Source: Aplectana chamaeleonis
Taxonomy: Eukaryota > Nematoda > Chromadorea > Rhabditida > Cosmocercidae
Reading direction: 5' to 3'
DNA length: 64,000 nt
Assembly: GCA_029168955.1 (NCBI GenBank)
Contig: JAPDOI010000358.1
Coordinates: 310,001-374,000 of the forward strand
How positions within the stretch are numbered: the first letter of the stretch is position 1; every line of letters begins with the position of its first letter. Shown piece after piece: positions 22,601 through 34,600 of this stretch. The position numbers and the translations under genes are program-made. The notes under the pieces were generated by a model. The model made no database searches, was not told the origin of the DNA, and saw only the letters and a program-made list of their open reading frames with translations.

Positions 22601-25600
22601 GAGAAAAGTAGCGGCGAAATAACTGTTCCTTGAGACACCCCGGAGCGCACCAGTCTCACATTAGACGTTTGTCCCTTGAACTCTGTGTGAATTGTTCTGC
22701 CCTTTAGACAGCTTGCAATCCAGCGGGTTAGGCCTCTTGGTAGCGGTGATTCTGCTAATTTCTGACAGAGGATGGATGTGACGACAGTATCGTAGGCCTT
22801 CTTCAAATCCAACGCCGCCATAAGTGAACGGCTTGGCGGTCTCTTCTCATTCGTTCCGTCTGTGATGATTCCAGTGAGTTCGACCAGGGCGGAGGTGGTA
22901 GAAAAACCTCTTCGGAAACCATTCTGCCAACTGGGAACGTGCAGATGAGTCTCCAATGTAGGCAGAATGGATCTCTCCAGAGTACGGGCCATGGATGAGA
23001 TAATGGAAATGGGCCTGTAGCTGCTCGGATCTTCGGCAGGTTTTCCGGGCTTCAACAGAGGGAAAATCCTGGCTTCCTTCCATGACGCTGGTATCAGCCC
23101 TGTTGACAGGGTCCTGTTGAATAGCGCTCTGAGGCATTCGCGGAAAATTGGTCCAGTATGTTTGAGCATAATAGGGGCCACTCCACTTGTATCCAGAGCT
23201 CTAGAAGGCTTGCATTTCTTCAAAGAGGCGTCGATGAGGGCGGCCGTGATGATGGGAACGTCGTTTCTTGGAAAAGTCTTAATCCATCTGTAGGTCCTGC
23301 GGGACGATTTTAGGCTTCTATGAGGACATGGAGAGCCGAACTGCTTGCATAGGTTTGCTGCCTTCTTGTTGCTGATCGGCTGGCCTTTGTGCAGAAGTTG
23401 GAGGGGGTTCGGTTTCGCTGATCGGCCATCAAGTGCTTTCATTGTGGACCAGAGCTTGGAGGAATTTGTGCGATGGTCTATGCCCTCCACAAAAGATCTC
23501 CAAGTCTGTTGTCGATCTTTCTTTACCTCATCTGCGATCTCCTTGTTGAGCTCGGGAATTCGGGTGTTGGTAGGATCCGTTCTCCGAATGGTGTCTCGTT
23601 CGCGTATCAGGTCCTTGGCGGTATCAGATAGGCAAGGAGTGAAAACCTTACGTCTGCCCTTAGGAATAGATTGCGAAGTTGCTGCTTTGATGGCTGATGT
23701 GAGGAATCGATCCATCTCTTGCGGGTTTGCACGAAAGTCAAAACCAGCCGATTGCTGCTCCAACACTGACGAAAACTTGATCCAGTTCGCCTTTTTAAAG
23801 TTGACGAACGTGGTCCTCGGCGATGATGATATGGGGGCTTCGCTCTTGAATTCCATCAGTATTGGGAGATGGTCACTGGCTCCTGTATTCAGGGTGTCCC
23901 AAACGGCCGACGATGCTAAGTCCTGCAAACATAAGGAGAGGTCCGGCGATGATGGTCTTCCATGCGTCGGCTTCCCTGTAGGACGCGTTGTGTCATTGAG
24001 GATCACTAGATTGGACTGGAAAATTTCCTCTTCAGTGTACTGTCCGCGTTGGTCTTCTTCGCCCTGTGACCAGAGAGCGCTATGGGCATTGACATCTCCC
24101 ACGACGATTGTGGACTTCCCACATGTCAGGAACGGTGAAATGGACAATTCGTAAGAGGGTGGACACGAGGATCTTGGCGGAGAATATATGTTGTGAAGGT
24201 GTACAGGCCCGGACTTAGTTTCTACACTTATGGAGATGGATTCCGTCGTACCATCGTCAACTCCAGCAGTAATCACACTGCACTGTAGATTGCACCTGAC
24301 GAGAAAAGCCACTCCACCTCCTGAGCTCGATCTGTCGTTCCTCAGGCAAGAATAGCCTCGGACAGTAGGTGTACCATGGCTTGTGTCCAGCTTGGTCTCT
24401 TGTAGTCCTATGAAATCGGCCCCTGTGCAATGAGCAAGAGCTTCCAATTCGGCTGATTTGTGGCGAAAACCATTTATGTTCCATTGGATTACCTTTAGTG
24501 AGTCTGAGTTGATATGTTGTGTTGACCCGGTTATGTTGCAGTTGGGGCATACGTATGAGCTATCCGCATCCTTGAAGGACTTGAGGCCGGAACATTGTCT
24601 CACGTGGGTTCATTTTCTGCACTTGATACATTGGACATTCCCTGCTGCGGCTGAGGTACCACACTGGGCCATCGAATACGGCGAGGGGGTCCAGGGTTTG
24701 CTTCGATTCCGGCACGTAGGAGAAGACAACGGATCAGTTGAGCCGGTTTATGCTGATCCGTAACCGAAAAAAATGGCTCCAGGACTCGTGAAAGAGTGAA
24801 TTCTGGGAGGTATAGTTGAGGACCTTTGACTTCGGAAGGATGACGGCATTGTAGACGACTTCTTCCGCGTACGCTCTTGCCAACGAGTAGGCGATCCTCC
24901 ATAAGAGCATGCAGCTTGTGTTCGGCAGTCGCTGTAGTGCACAAAGTAACGCTGGACTTGGTTGGAGAGACCTTTAGCTGCTTCGATTCCAGGAACTTAG
25001 CCAGACTGACGAGGTATTTATTCATCTCAGCAGTGGCTCGATCGATGACAGGGTCAGTACAAATAATAGTGATGTCATCCGCATATAGACATAAGTGGAT
25101 GTTTGATGACGGCTTCGGCACATCAGACAGATACAAAGAAAACAGGCTGGGAGATAAAACTCCACCTTGTGGGACGCCTGCCTTCAGGGGCACAGACTTC
25201 GACAAGTGTCCATCAAATTTCACACGAATGGAACGATTTTTGACAAAGTTGTCAGTCCATCTTTTGCACCAGTCAGGAATAGTAGAGTCCAGGATCGATT
25301 TAGACAGCAGCGGGATACTGACGTTATCGAAGGCAGCGGTTAAGTCAACTGCCACGACTATACTTCTACCAGCTGGAGGTTTCATGTTGAAGCCAGCAAT
25401 TATGTGTTCTGTGATAGACGTGAGTGCCGTGATGGTGGAGTGGGCCTTCTTGAAGCCATGTTGATGCACGTTATGTCGTAATGCTTCTTGGAGGTGCGGG
25501 TTAATGAATTTCTCCGCTAACTTAGCAATAGGGGACAAAAGGGAGATGGGTCGATGCGAAGTTGCTTGATCTTCTGGCTTGCCAGGCTTGAGGATCGGTA

Positions 25601-28600
25601 GAACAATTGCTTGCTTCCACCTAGCGGGAATGACACCTGTGCTGAATGACGAGTAGACTAAATCACAAAGCAATTCAAGGAACTGTTCCGGCAAGTGCTT
25701 GAGATGGATGGCTGACACGCCGTCGGGTCCCTCGGCTCTCGAGTTCTTCATGGACTTGATGAGGGAAGACATCGCAGTAGCAGTTATGGCAGGTACATCT
25801 TGTCGGCTGAGCTTCCTTATAGACCGGAGAGTGAGCCTGTTGGAACGATCACGGCGGGACGTCGCTGAAGCAAAGTGTTTTCCAAGTCGACATGCAGCCT
25901 TAAATCCGGACTCGAATTTCCCCGGAGGGAACTCAAGCATGTTGCGATCCGCTTCCAATTTCTTCCCAGACAACCGCTTAAGAATGCTCCAGGTCTTCTT
26001 TGCATAAGTGGAGAAATTCAAGGATTCAGTGAACTCCATCCATCGGATCCGCTTGTGATCATTCAGCCCTTTGGTGATCTCATCAGACAGTAGTTGAATG
26101 CTGGGATCTCCAGGATCAGCTCGGCGTTTCTCGTCCCGTAATTCGATCAGCTCCAAAACATCCTTGGGAACGTTAGGATGAAACGTTCTAACGCGTCCTG
26201 TAGGAATTGCAATTCTGGAGGCATTGCATATGGCATCAACGATGAACTTGTCCTTCTCATGAACGGAGCCGGTAAACGGATAGTAGGCTACCCGACTGAG
26301 TAACACCTCCTTAAACATGACCCAGTTAGCCTTAGGATAGTTGGTGTACAATTTGCTACGCGAGCCTATGAAAGGTGCCAGGTGACTATTGAGAGAAAAT
26401 CCAATGAAGCACGTATTGGTACATGATCGCTGGCCATAGCTATAGCAGTGGGCCAGTCACAGGATACAGCAAGAGAAGATGAGACAAGTGTGATATCCGG
26501 AGAGGACGGCCTGCCCGTGGACGGAAGGCGAGTGGGGGCGTCCTCGTTAATGGCAACAAGATCACAATCCTCAGCAAAAAAGCTCAAGTAGTTCCCTCTG
26601 TCATCGGGATCTAGAGAGGAGAACCAGGATGTAGTGAGCATTAAAATCGCCAGCCATGACAACAGAAGACGATGGTAGGGCAGTGTGCACAGATTGCAAA
26701 AATGGAGTGGGGTCACACGAACTAGGACGCGAGGAGGTGGGGGGAATATAAACATTGACGATATCTATAGGGCAACTTTGCAATATAACAGAAACACCTA
26801 TACATTCTACAACATTATCGTTAGGGAGAGCTATAAGATGAGAAGGTATAGAGGTTTTTCCAAACGTAGAGACGCCTCCACCATGAGATGTGCGGGGAAG
26901 GTGGTAAGACGTATAACCAGGAAGGCGGGGCAAGGAGGATGATACACTAACTTTTGTCTCCTGAAGGAGGATGACATCTGGAAGAAAGCGTTCAATGTAC
27001 AATGTGAATTCAGCTAGTTTGGCAAGCAGGCCATTGATAGTGAGTTGAAAAATGTCTAGACTATCAAAGGCACAGTACACCCTCAGATATGAATTTTGAG
27101 ATTTTCGTGTAATTATGTAGAAGACTCCTGTATAACACTTGCAAAATGCGAGATCTCAATTCCTTCAGATAAGTGAGATATAAGCGACTACCACAGGCCC
27201 GACCTCCTCTGCCCACCACCACAGGCCCGGCCCCCTACCAGATTTACGAACTCGATAGCGGCTAATAGGATGGATGAATTCTCAACATGTCGTCGTTCTT
27301 GGGTCCATTGCCGGTCTATCTCCTCATCCTGTTTTGCTCTCATGCAGCGATTGCGAATGAAGAGAAATACAGGCCTGAGACAACTCGTCCACGAAATTTT
27401 TGCCTTCAAAATGCAGGCATTTTCAAGGAGCCATATCTCCATTCTTAGAGGGTCTTTAACGATTTCAGAGATACCATTGTGATCAGAGAGTGGCTCTCTC
27501 CAAGATAAACATGAATTCTGTAAAGTAATTTTTTGGGTGTCCTGTGCCTTTAAGAGGAACACTAAGGGGAGAGTTAGAGCAAGAAGTACAACAATAAGCA
27601 TCAGTGTAGTCATTATAGCTGGTCAACCTCGAACATTTGAGGTGTACCCAGCCGAGGCAACCACCGCACTGGACGCTTGCATGTTGAGCCGATAATTCAC
27701 AATTACAGCAGGGATATCGTGGAGTCTTGCTGCGTGGCCCTGGTTTCCTCTCGATGCCGGCTCGTAACAGTAGAATGCGAAGGAGTGCGGCAGCCAGCCA
27801 TTCGTACTCCCATACAGAAAAAACTCCTCGTGGAGTTGTTGATGCCCGTTTGATGAGTCTCCTTGATCTTGATAGTCGACTCCACAGATCCACCACGCGT
27901 AAGTTGAGCATCTCGGATTCACTTCTGGTCTAATTTCAGCTTATTGTCGGCGTATAGCATATGGACATGTTTTAGGTGGTAAGGACAAAGTGCCAACTAC
28001 TTTGTGACAAATTTCCTGATGGCTCGCAGCCAGATATTCATTTCTCTAGCCATCCACCCCAAGACAGTCGAGAATTACGGGTGACTCGGGCACCCACCCT
28101 CTTAATAACCTTGAAGATGCGAGCAGTGTTCTTTCTGCTTGTACAAGCTCAGCCAGAGACTGTGCAAAGCTGATGAGTACGACTGGTCGGCTTCTGGATA
28201 AGTCAGAGCGCATTGGCGGTATGTTTCGTCGTGTGCGTCAAGCTTTGCGTTAAGATGATGGCGAAGCACTTCGAACTGGCCTTGATTACAGTATCTCAAA
28301 AATCGAAAACTAACACAATAGAGATGAGAACACAGCGATGAGACTCTTTTCAACCTAAAGAAACAGAATGGCGAAAATTTTAACATTAAAAACTCCTTTA
28401 AAGTAGAAGCTTGTTTGCGCGCCAATAATTTTTGAACACCCTGCAAGTTTAGGCCCAACTTTAACCCACACCGCCATGGCGATGTGGGATAAAGTAGGGC
28501 CTAAACTTAGACATGCACAGAAATTCCTGACTTGCATTTCATAGTTGCTTTCCGCGCGTGCCACGAGTTTGAAAGTCCACCGCTCGTTCCGCGCGTGCGG

Positions 28601-31600
28601 TGAGGACAATGAAAGGTGTCTTACACGCACATCCTTGGTGTCAGCAAATACTTTACCTGCTTGGATTCTGCATCCATTGCTTTCCACATCTCTCCAGCTC
28701 GTTTCGCTACATCCGCTACAGAATCGCCCTCCTGAAAACAATGTTACAAGAAACAGAAACTAAACTAGGATTAACTGCAATCAACAAGCCTTCTTGATCT
28801 TTGCTCTGTTTTCGTTCAGCCAGTGGAAGTACGCAGACTGTCCTCTCTTGGGAGCGTTAGGGTCCTTCTTCTCCCGCTTCTTTCTCTTCTCTCCACTCTT
28901 CTCCTTTCGTTCCTTCTTCTCTCTTGGTTCCTTTGGCTCCTTCTATAAATTGAACTTTGCGCACCAGCTCTTTCGTAATAGACCACATAAGTTCATACCT
29001 TCTTTTTCTTGGATTCTGCCTCGTCACCCGAACCACCGGATCCACTTTCGCTGCTTCCCGCATCAGAGTCGAATTCTTCATCAGGTTCTGATCCACTTCC
29101 TTCACTGGAGTCGCGATTTTCTTTACGTTTCTTGATATCCTCGTCGAGATCGTAATCATCGTCTTCAGAATCAGATTCATCACTGCCACCAGCACGTTCT
29201 TTTCCTTCCGCTTTCACTGTCTCCTTGTATGGATCAATATCATCATCCGAACCAGCGAATCGGTCTTCTGCATAATTTTTCTCCTAAAAAATATTGAATT
29301 AGTTTTCAGGGTACGGCACGAGGTGTGGATATCCGTGGGGGGGGGTCTGAGCTGCGCAGTGGTGGAGGGGGTGTAAGCCCCACCGGGACACCAAGTGGCC
29401 CACTCTGAATGGGGGTATGCAGTTTTAACAAGGAATTCTATTGTAACGACTAACTTACATGGAATGTTGGGCGAAAATTTGACCAAATTACGCTTCTGGG
29501 GAGGGGGGGGGTCTGAGACAATCGCCAAAAACTTGCTCCTGGAGGGTACGGGGTCTGAGGAAGATTGATCTTGTCCACATCTCGTGCCGTACCCTGTTAG
29601 TTTTTTTTAGGAAGCAGCGGCTAAGAAGGTGAAACAAGCAACACACCATCTTCTTTGCGTTTCGAATACGCAAGTGTTTATTCTGGACGTAATCGTAGAG
29701 CTTATTGTATTCTTCCCTAAATGTTTCATCGACAGAAAGAGAACAATTACAACGGTTGTAAGAATAATAACTATCGAAAACTCACTTTTCTACACTGTTG
29801 AAAACAAGTACTTGACCAGACTTCAGCTCTATTTCGAAATCGAAGGAACGCGTAGAGACGTCCGATCGAGCGAAATGGACGGACGCAACCTGAAGAGGGA
29901 CGGAGATCGCCCACTACAAATACGCTCTTCAAAATTTAAGAACCCACCTCTTCAAACCGGACATACATCGGTGGTTTGTGTATATACAAAAAACCCTTCT
30001 CCAGAGGATAGAGGAATCCAGAGGCTTGTTTATGCGCGCACATAACAGCTGGCGTGCCAGAATGCCTATTAGAGAAATAATAGAGTGGTTAGGTATAAAT
30101 ACCAGAAAGCTGTAGCGCCTGATCAAGGACATCCATAACAAGGTAAGGCGTAGCGGTGTGATCGGTCCGTGAGCGGTGCGGCCCCCCTCCTACAGCTTTG
30201 GGTCCGGTGCCCCCCCCTCCCATCGAGGTTGTGACTTTAACCCCATGTGTGAACCTATTTGAGTGGTCTCTTCCGAACAATGCTTCCATACGGTTTTTCA
30301 GCAAAAACGGACGTTATAGGTCAAGCCACACCGGCCGTAATCAGCTCAAAATGGTCGGATCGACCTGGGACTCGGCCGACAGCTTTTTTAATGGTCCTCT
30401 TCAAAATTGACACTACAACATCCCGATCCAGAAAAATTATTTTCGGCCTCTCCAGACGTCCTCTCCATCTCCAGACAAAGCGCCCCATCGCCACAACTCA
30501 CTTCAAAATTGAAAGAATGAATTTTCAGAATTTTCATGATCCTGTTAGTGAGGCCAATGGTATGTGAAAAGTCTTTCTGACTCCGGTATTTGGTCTTAAT
30601 ACTTGTATCGTCGATCACTGGTTGAGAGGTAGCCGCGACGAACACACGTGGGACGCATAGAAGCGAGGTAATGATAGTCATGAACATCGATCGAATGATG
30701 TCACGTTAGTTCGCTGCGCCGAGGCTTCCTACAAAGAGGAGAAGGATGATATTTCTTTCTGTGATCCCCAATGACCACAGGTCGAAACGTGTCAGATTTC
30801 TCTTATGGTGACCGTCTGATCAGTTCACAATGAGGGATTTTAATGTGGAAATATACAATTTTTGATTGATTTCGGGTATTGACTCAGTTATTTCGTATCA
30901 CTATTGTATGTTACTCGTTGAAAGCTGTTCAAAAATGACATCAAAATTTAATTCGTAGGACTCTGAAACAAGTTACGGCTATGCGGCGCTTTGTGCGCGC
31001 AAAATTGCCGAATATCGCCATTTTTGCGAGAAAAAAATCTGCTCGGTACGGTAGGAGGGAAATTTTTGGCATGATGACGGACCGGGGACCTGCGGCCAGG
31101 TTTGAGCAGGGTTGCGACTTGGCGCAACGAGAGTAGTAAAAATCTTGGAAATTTTGCAGAGAAAATGAAAATTCGGGGGGGGGGGTCGAAAAATTTTTGG
31201 AGAAAAATTGGAAATTCTTTCGAAACCATTTGGTGAGGTAAAATGAGGTAGGAATAGGAAAATTGTCTTTCAAAACCACAACCTTGAAATTTTTCCCAAA
31301 TCGTCACATAGAGCCAATTTTTAATCTCGAGAGGAGGATAAAAACTTTCCAAATTTTCGATCAACAGAGTGGGGTAGTAGTTCTGCCGAAAATTGGGGCA
31401 GCGGCCTGCTCAGCCCTGCCTGCGGCTCCCTACCCGGCGTCTAAGGCTGCGCCCCCCCCCCCTCCTCCTCTATGATCGTCACACCGTACGCCTGAGCCTG
31501 ATCCAAGTGGCACATCTACAGGCGAAGCACAAGCGGTCGGTTGGAGATCAATATGCATAAAATTCATTGCAGCACAACCGCTATTGCCTACAGTACCCGT

Positions 31601-34600
31601 CAGAGCTGGTGGGCCGACAGAGTCCCACCGGGTCGAGACGCACCGAAATAGTGACAGACGAGTGCAGAAAATCCATCCAGTGTGTCCGTCTGTGACCGTC
31701 TGATTGCGTAGGCAATCCACCCACTCGATACTGGTCTTCCCCGCGCACACGGGCAGGTCCAATTCACCCGAGGTCGGTTTTTTTGCCCGGACTCAGCCGG
31801 TTTTTCGACGCAGTCTGACGGGGGGCTAATTGGTGGCGAGAATTTTTCTAGGATCCGAGATGCTCAACCTACGCGTGATGGATCTGTAGAGTCGACTACC
31901 AAGATCAAGAAGACTCATCGAACGAGCGTCAACAACTCCACGAGTTTTTTTCTGTATGGGAGTGCAAATGGCTGGCTGCTGCACTCCGTCGTATTCTACT
32001 GTTACGAGTTGGCATTGAGTGGAACCCGGGACCGAGAAGCAAGACTCCACGATATCCCTGTTGTTATTGTGGATTATCGGCTCAACGTGCAAGCGTTCAG
32101 TGCGGTGGATGCCTTGGCTGGGTACACCTCAAATGTTCGGGGTTAGCTAGCTATAATGACTATACTGATGCTTATTGTTGTACATCTTGCTCTAATTCTC
32201 CCCCCAGTGTTCCTCATAACAGTCTTGACATTTTTCAACTTAATATAAATGGCCTCCGTGCCAAACTTGTTGAACTGACATTGTACATTGAACGCCTTCA
32301 TTCTGATGTCATTCTCCTTCAGGAGACAAAACTTAGTGCATCATCCCCCTTACCCCGCCTTCCTGGTTATATGTACATCGTACCACCTTCCCGCACATTT
32401 CATGGGGTTGGCATGTCTACATTTGTAAAATCGTCCATACCCTCCCACCTCATTGCTATCCCTAACGATAATGTTGTAGAATGTATTGATGTTCATGTTG
32501 TAATGGAAAGTTGCCCCATGGATATTGTCAGAATTTCTATTCCCCCTACCTCCTCATGTCAATTCGTTTGACCCCACTCCATTTTTGCAATCTGTGCACA
32601 CTGCCCTCCCATCGTCTTCTGTTGTCATGGCTGGCGATTTTAATGCTCACTACATCCTGGTTCTCCTCTCTAGATCCCGATGACAGAGGGAACTACTTGA
32701 GCTTTTTTGCTGAGGATTGTGATCTTGTTTCCATTAACGAGGACGCCCCCACTCGCCTTCCGTCCACGGGCAGGCCGTCCTCTCCGGATATCACACTTGT
32801 CTCATCTTCTCTTGCTGTATCCTGTAACTGGTCCACTGCTATAGCTATGGCCGGCGATCATGTTCCTATATGTGCATCATTGGATTTGCCTCTCACTAGT
32901 CATCTTGCACCTTTCTCAGGCTCCCGTAGCAGATTGTACACCAACTATCCTAAGGCTAACTGGGTCATGTTTAAGGAGGTGTTACTCAGTCGGGTAGCCT
33001 ACTATCCGTTTACCGGCTCCGTTCATGAGAAGGACAAATTCAACGTTGATGCCATATGCAATGCTTCCAAAATCGCAATCCCTACAGGGCGTGTAAGAAC
33101 GTCTCACCCTAGCGTTCCTAAGGAAGTTCTGGAGCTGACCGAACTACGGGCTGATCCTGCGGATCCCAGTATTCAACAACTGTCGGATGAGATCACCAAA
33201 CGGCTTAGGCCATCGCTATACCCCACGACAGGCCTGTCGCTGTCGGCCCGCCCGTCGGTGTCGCTCAGGGCCAAGAAACACCCGGCAAGATGCCGGATTT
33301 GGCTGGGTCGCTGTCGCTGACACCCGTCGCAGTGCACTGCACTGCGACGGACAGCCGCGACAGCGACCGGTTACCGCACGGTTTCCACATTTCAGGCATA
33401 ACATCCCCTTTCGAGCCAGCGACCGCGACAGGTGCTGCAACCTGTTCTTGCCACAGCATTTTTCTACTGTGTGGGCCTGCTCCCGGCACGATTCGTAACA
33501 GCTGACCGCACTTGCCGCGGTCGCAAACTTCTGGTATAACAATGGCCTTAAGGATTACAAGCAGAAGCGGTGGATGAAGTTCACTGAGTCCTTGAATCTC
33601 ACCACTGATGCCAAGAAGACCTGGATCATTCTTAAGCGGTTGTCTGGAATAAGACTGACAGCGGATCGAAACACGCATGAGTTCCCTTAAGGGAAATTCC
33701 AGTCCGGCTTTAAGCCTGCATGTCAACTCGGGAAACTCTGCCTCTGGGTCGTACCGTCGTGATCGCAGTAACAGACGCGCTCTCCGGTCTATAAGGAAGC
33801 TCAGTCGTCATGATGTACCCGCAATAACTGCCTCTGCAGTATCTTCCCTCATAAAGTCTATGAAGAACTCGAGAGCCGAGGGACCTGACGACGTGTCAGC
33901 CGTCCATCTCAAGCACTCGCCGGAACAGTTCCTTGAACTGCTTTGTGATCTAGTCTACTCGTCATACAGTACAGGTGTCATTCCCGCTAGATGGAAGCAA
34001 GCAATCGTTCAACCGATCCTCAAGCCCGATAAACCAGAAAATAAGGCAACTTCGCATCGTCCCATCTCCCTTTTGTCCCTATCGTCAAGTTAGCGGAGAA
34101 GTTCATTAACCCACGTCTCCAAGAAACACTACATAACGTGCATTAACACGGCTTCAAGAAGGCTCATTCCAACATCACGGCACTCACGTCAATCACAGAA
34201 CACATAATTGCTGGATTCAACATGAAACCTCCAGCTGGCAGAAGTCTAGTCGTGGCATTTGACTTAAGCCTATTTCATAGTTTGCCGGCCGACGTCGGCC
34301 GACTCGTTATCAAATTTGATAAGTCGGGATGGATAGGATAGAGTAGATAGATATTCCACATTCGATAACGAGTCGTCCGACGTCGGTCGGGCAAATGTGA
34401 AAGGGGCTTTAACCGCTGTCTTCGATAATGTCAGTACTTTGTTGGTGTCTAAATCGATCCTGGACTCTATTATCCCTGACTGGTGCAAAAGATGGACCGA
34501 CAACTTTGTCAAAAATCGTTCCATTCGTGTGAAATTAGATGGACACTTGTCGAAGTCTGTGCCCCTGAAGACAGGCCTCCCACAAGGTGGAGTTTCATCT

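Larger units (their letters stand above)
20381..27911 (-). pseudogene. J2 polyprotein (endonuclease-RT), split by insertions
   Basis: The fragments in coding order are as follows. 27911-27552 is the leader [13 protein letters not shown], the 2A-like [13 protein letters not shown] and the finger [20 protein letters not shown]. 27065-26366 is the endonuclease in two frames ([31 protein letters not shown]). 26351-24909 is the RT ([42 protein letters not shown] and catalytic YADDITI). After J1 comes 21278-20381 ([24 protein letters not shown] and the C-terminal region ending AAFLRL), where the finger is frame-broken. The 26351-24909 stretch is fully open. Confidence 0.78.
20342..27919 (-). mobile_element. 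Jockey-like retrotransposon J2, with nested insertions
   Basis: A minus-strand element is bounded by the 12-bp duplication CACTTCTGGTCT (20330-20341 and 27920-27931), with an (AAG)n-type 3' tail. It contains a complete J1 (21291-24908) and a TTAA-flanked MITE (27066-27551). Removing both leaves about 3.5 kb, the same size as its relative J4. Its 5' end (ATCCGAGATGCTCAAC) matches J3 and J4. Single-ORF layout: leader, 2A-like motif, Cys/His finger, APE endonuclease, RT, C-terminal finger. Frameshifts also interrupt the endonuclease near 26650. Confidence 0.85.

Noticed and set aside
24600..26351. A single 583-codon ORF
   Set aside because: As one protein it is a chimera: J2 RT runs into the J1 leader and 2A region across the insertion boundary. 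I split it at 24909.
28102..28458. 118-codon minus-strand ORF
   Set aside because: It sits in the SSRP1 intron with no motif and no splice context. I could not support it as a gene.
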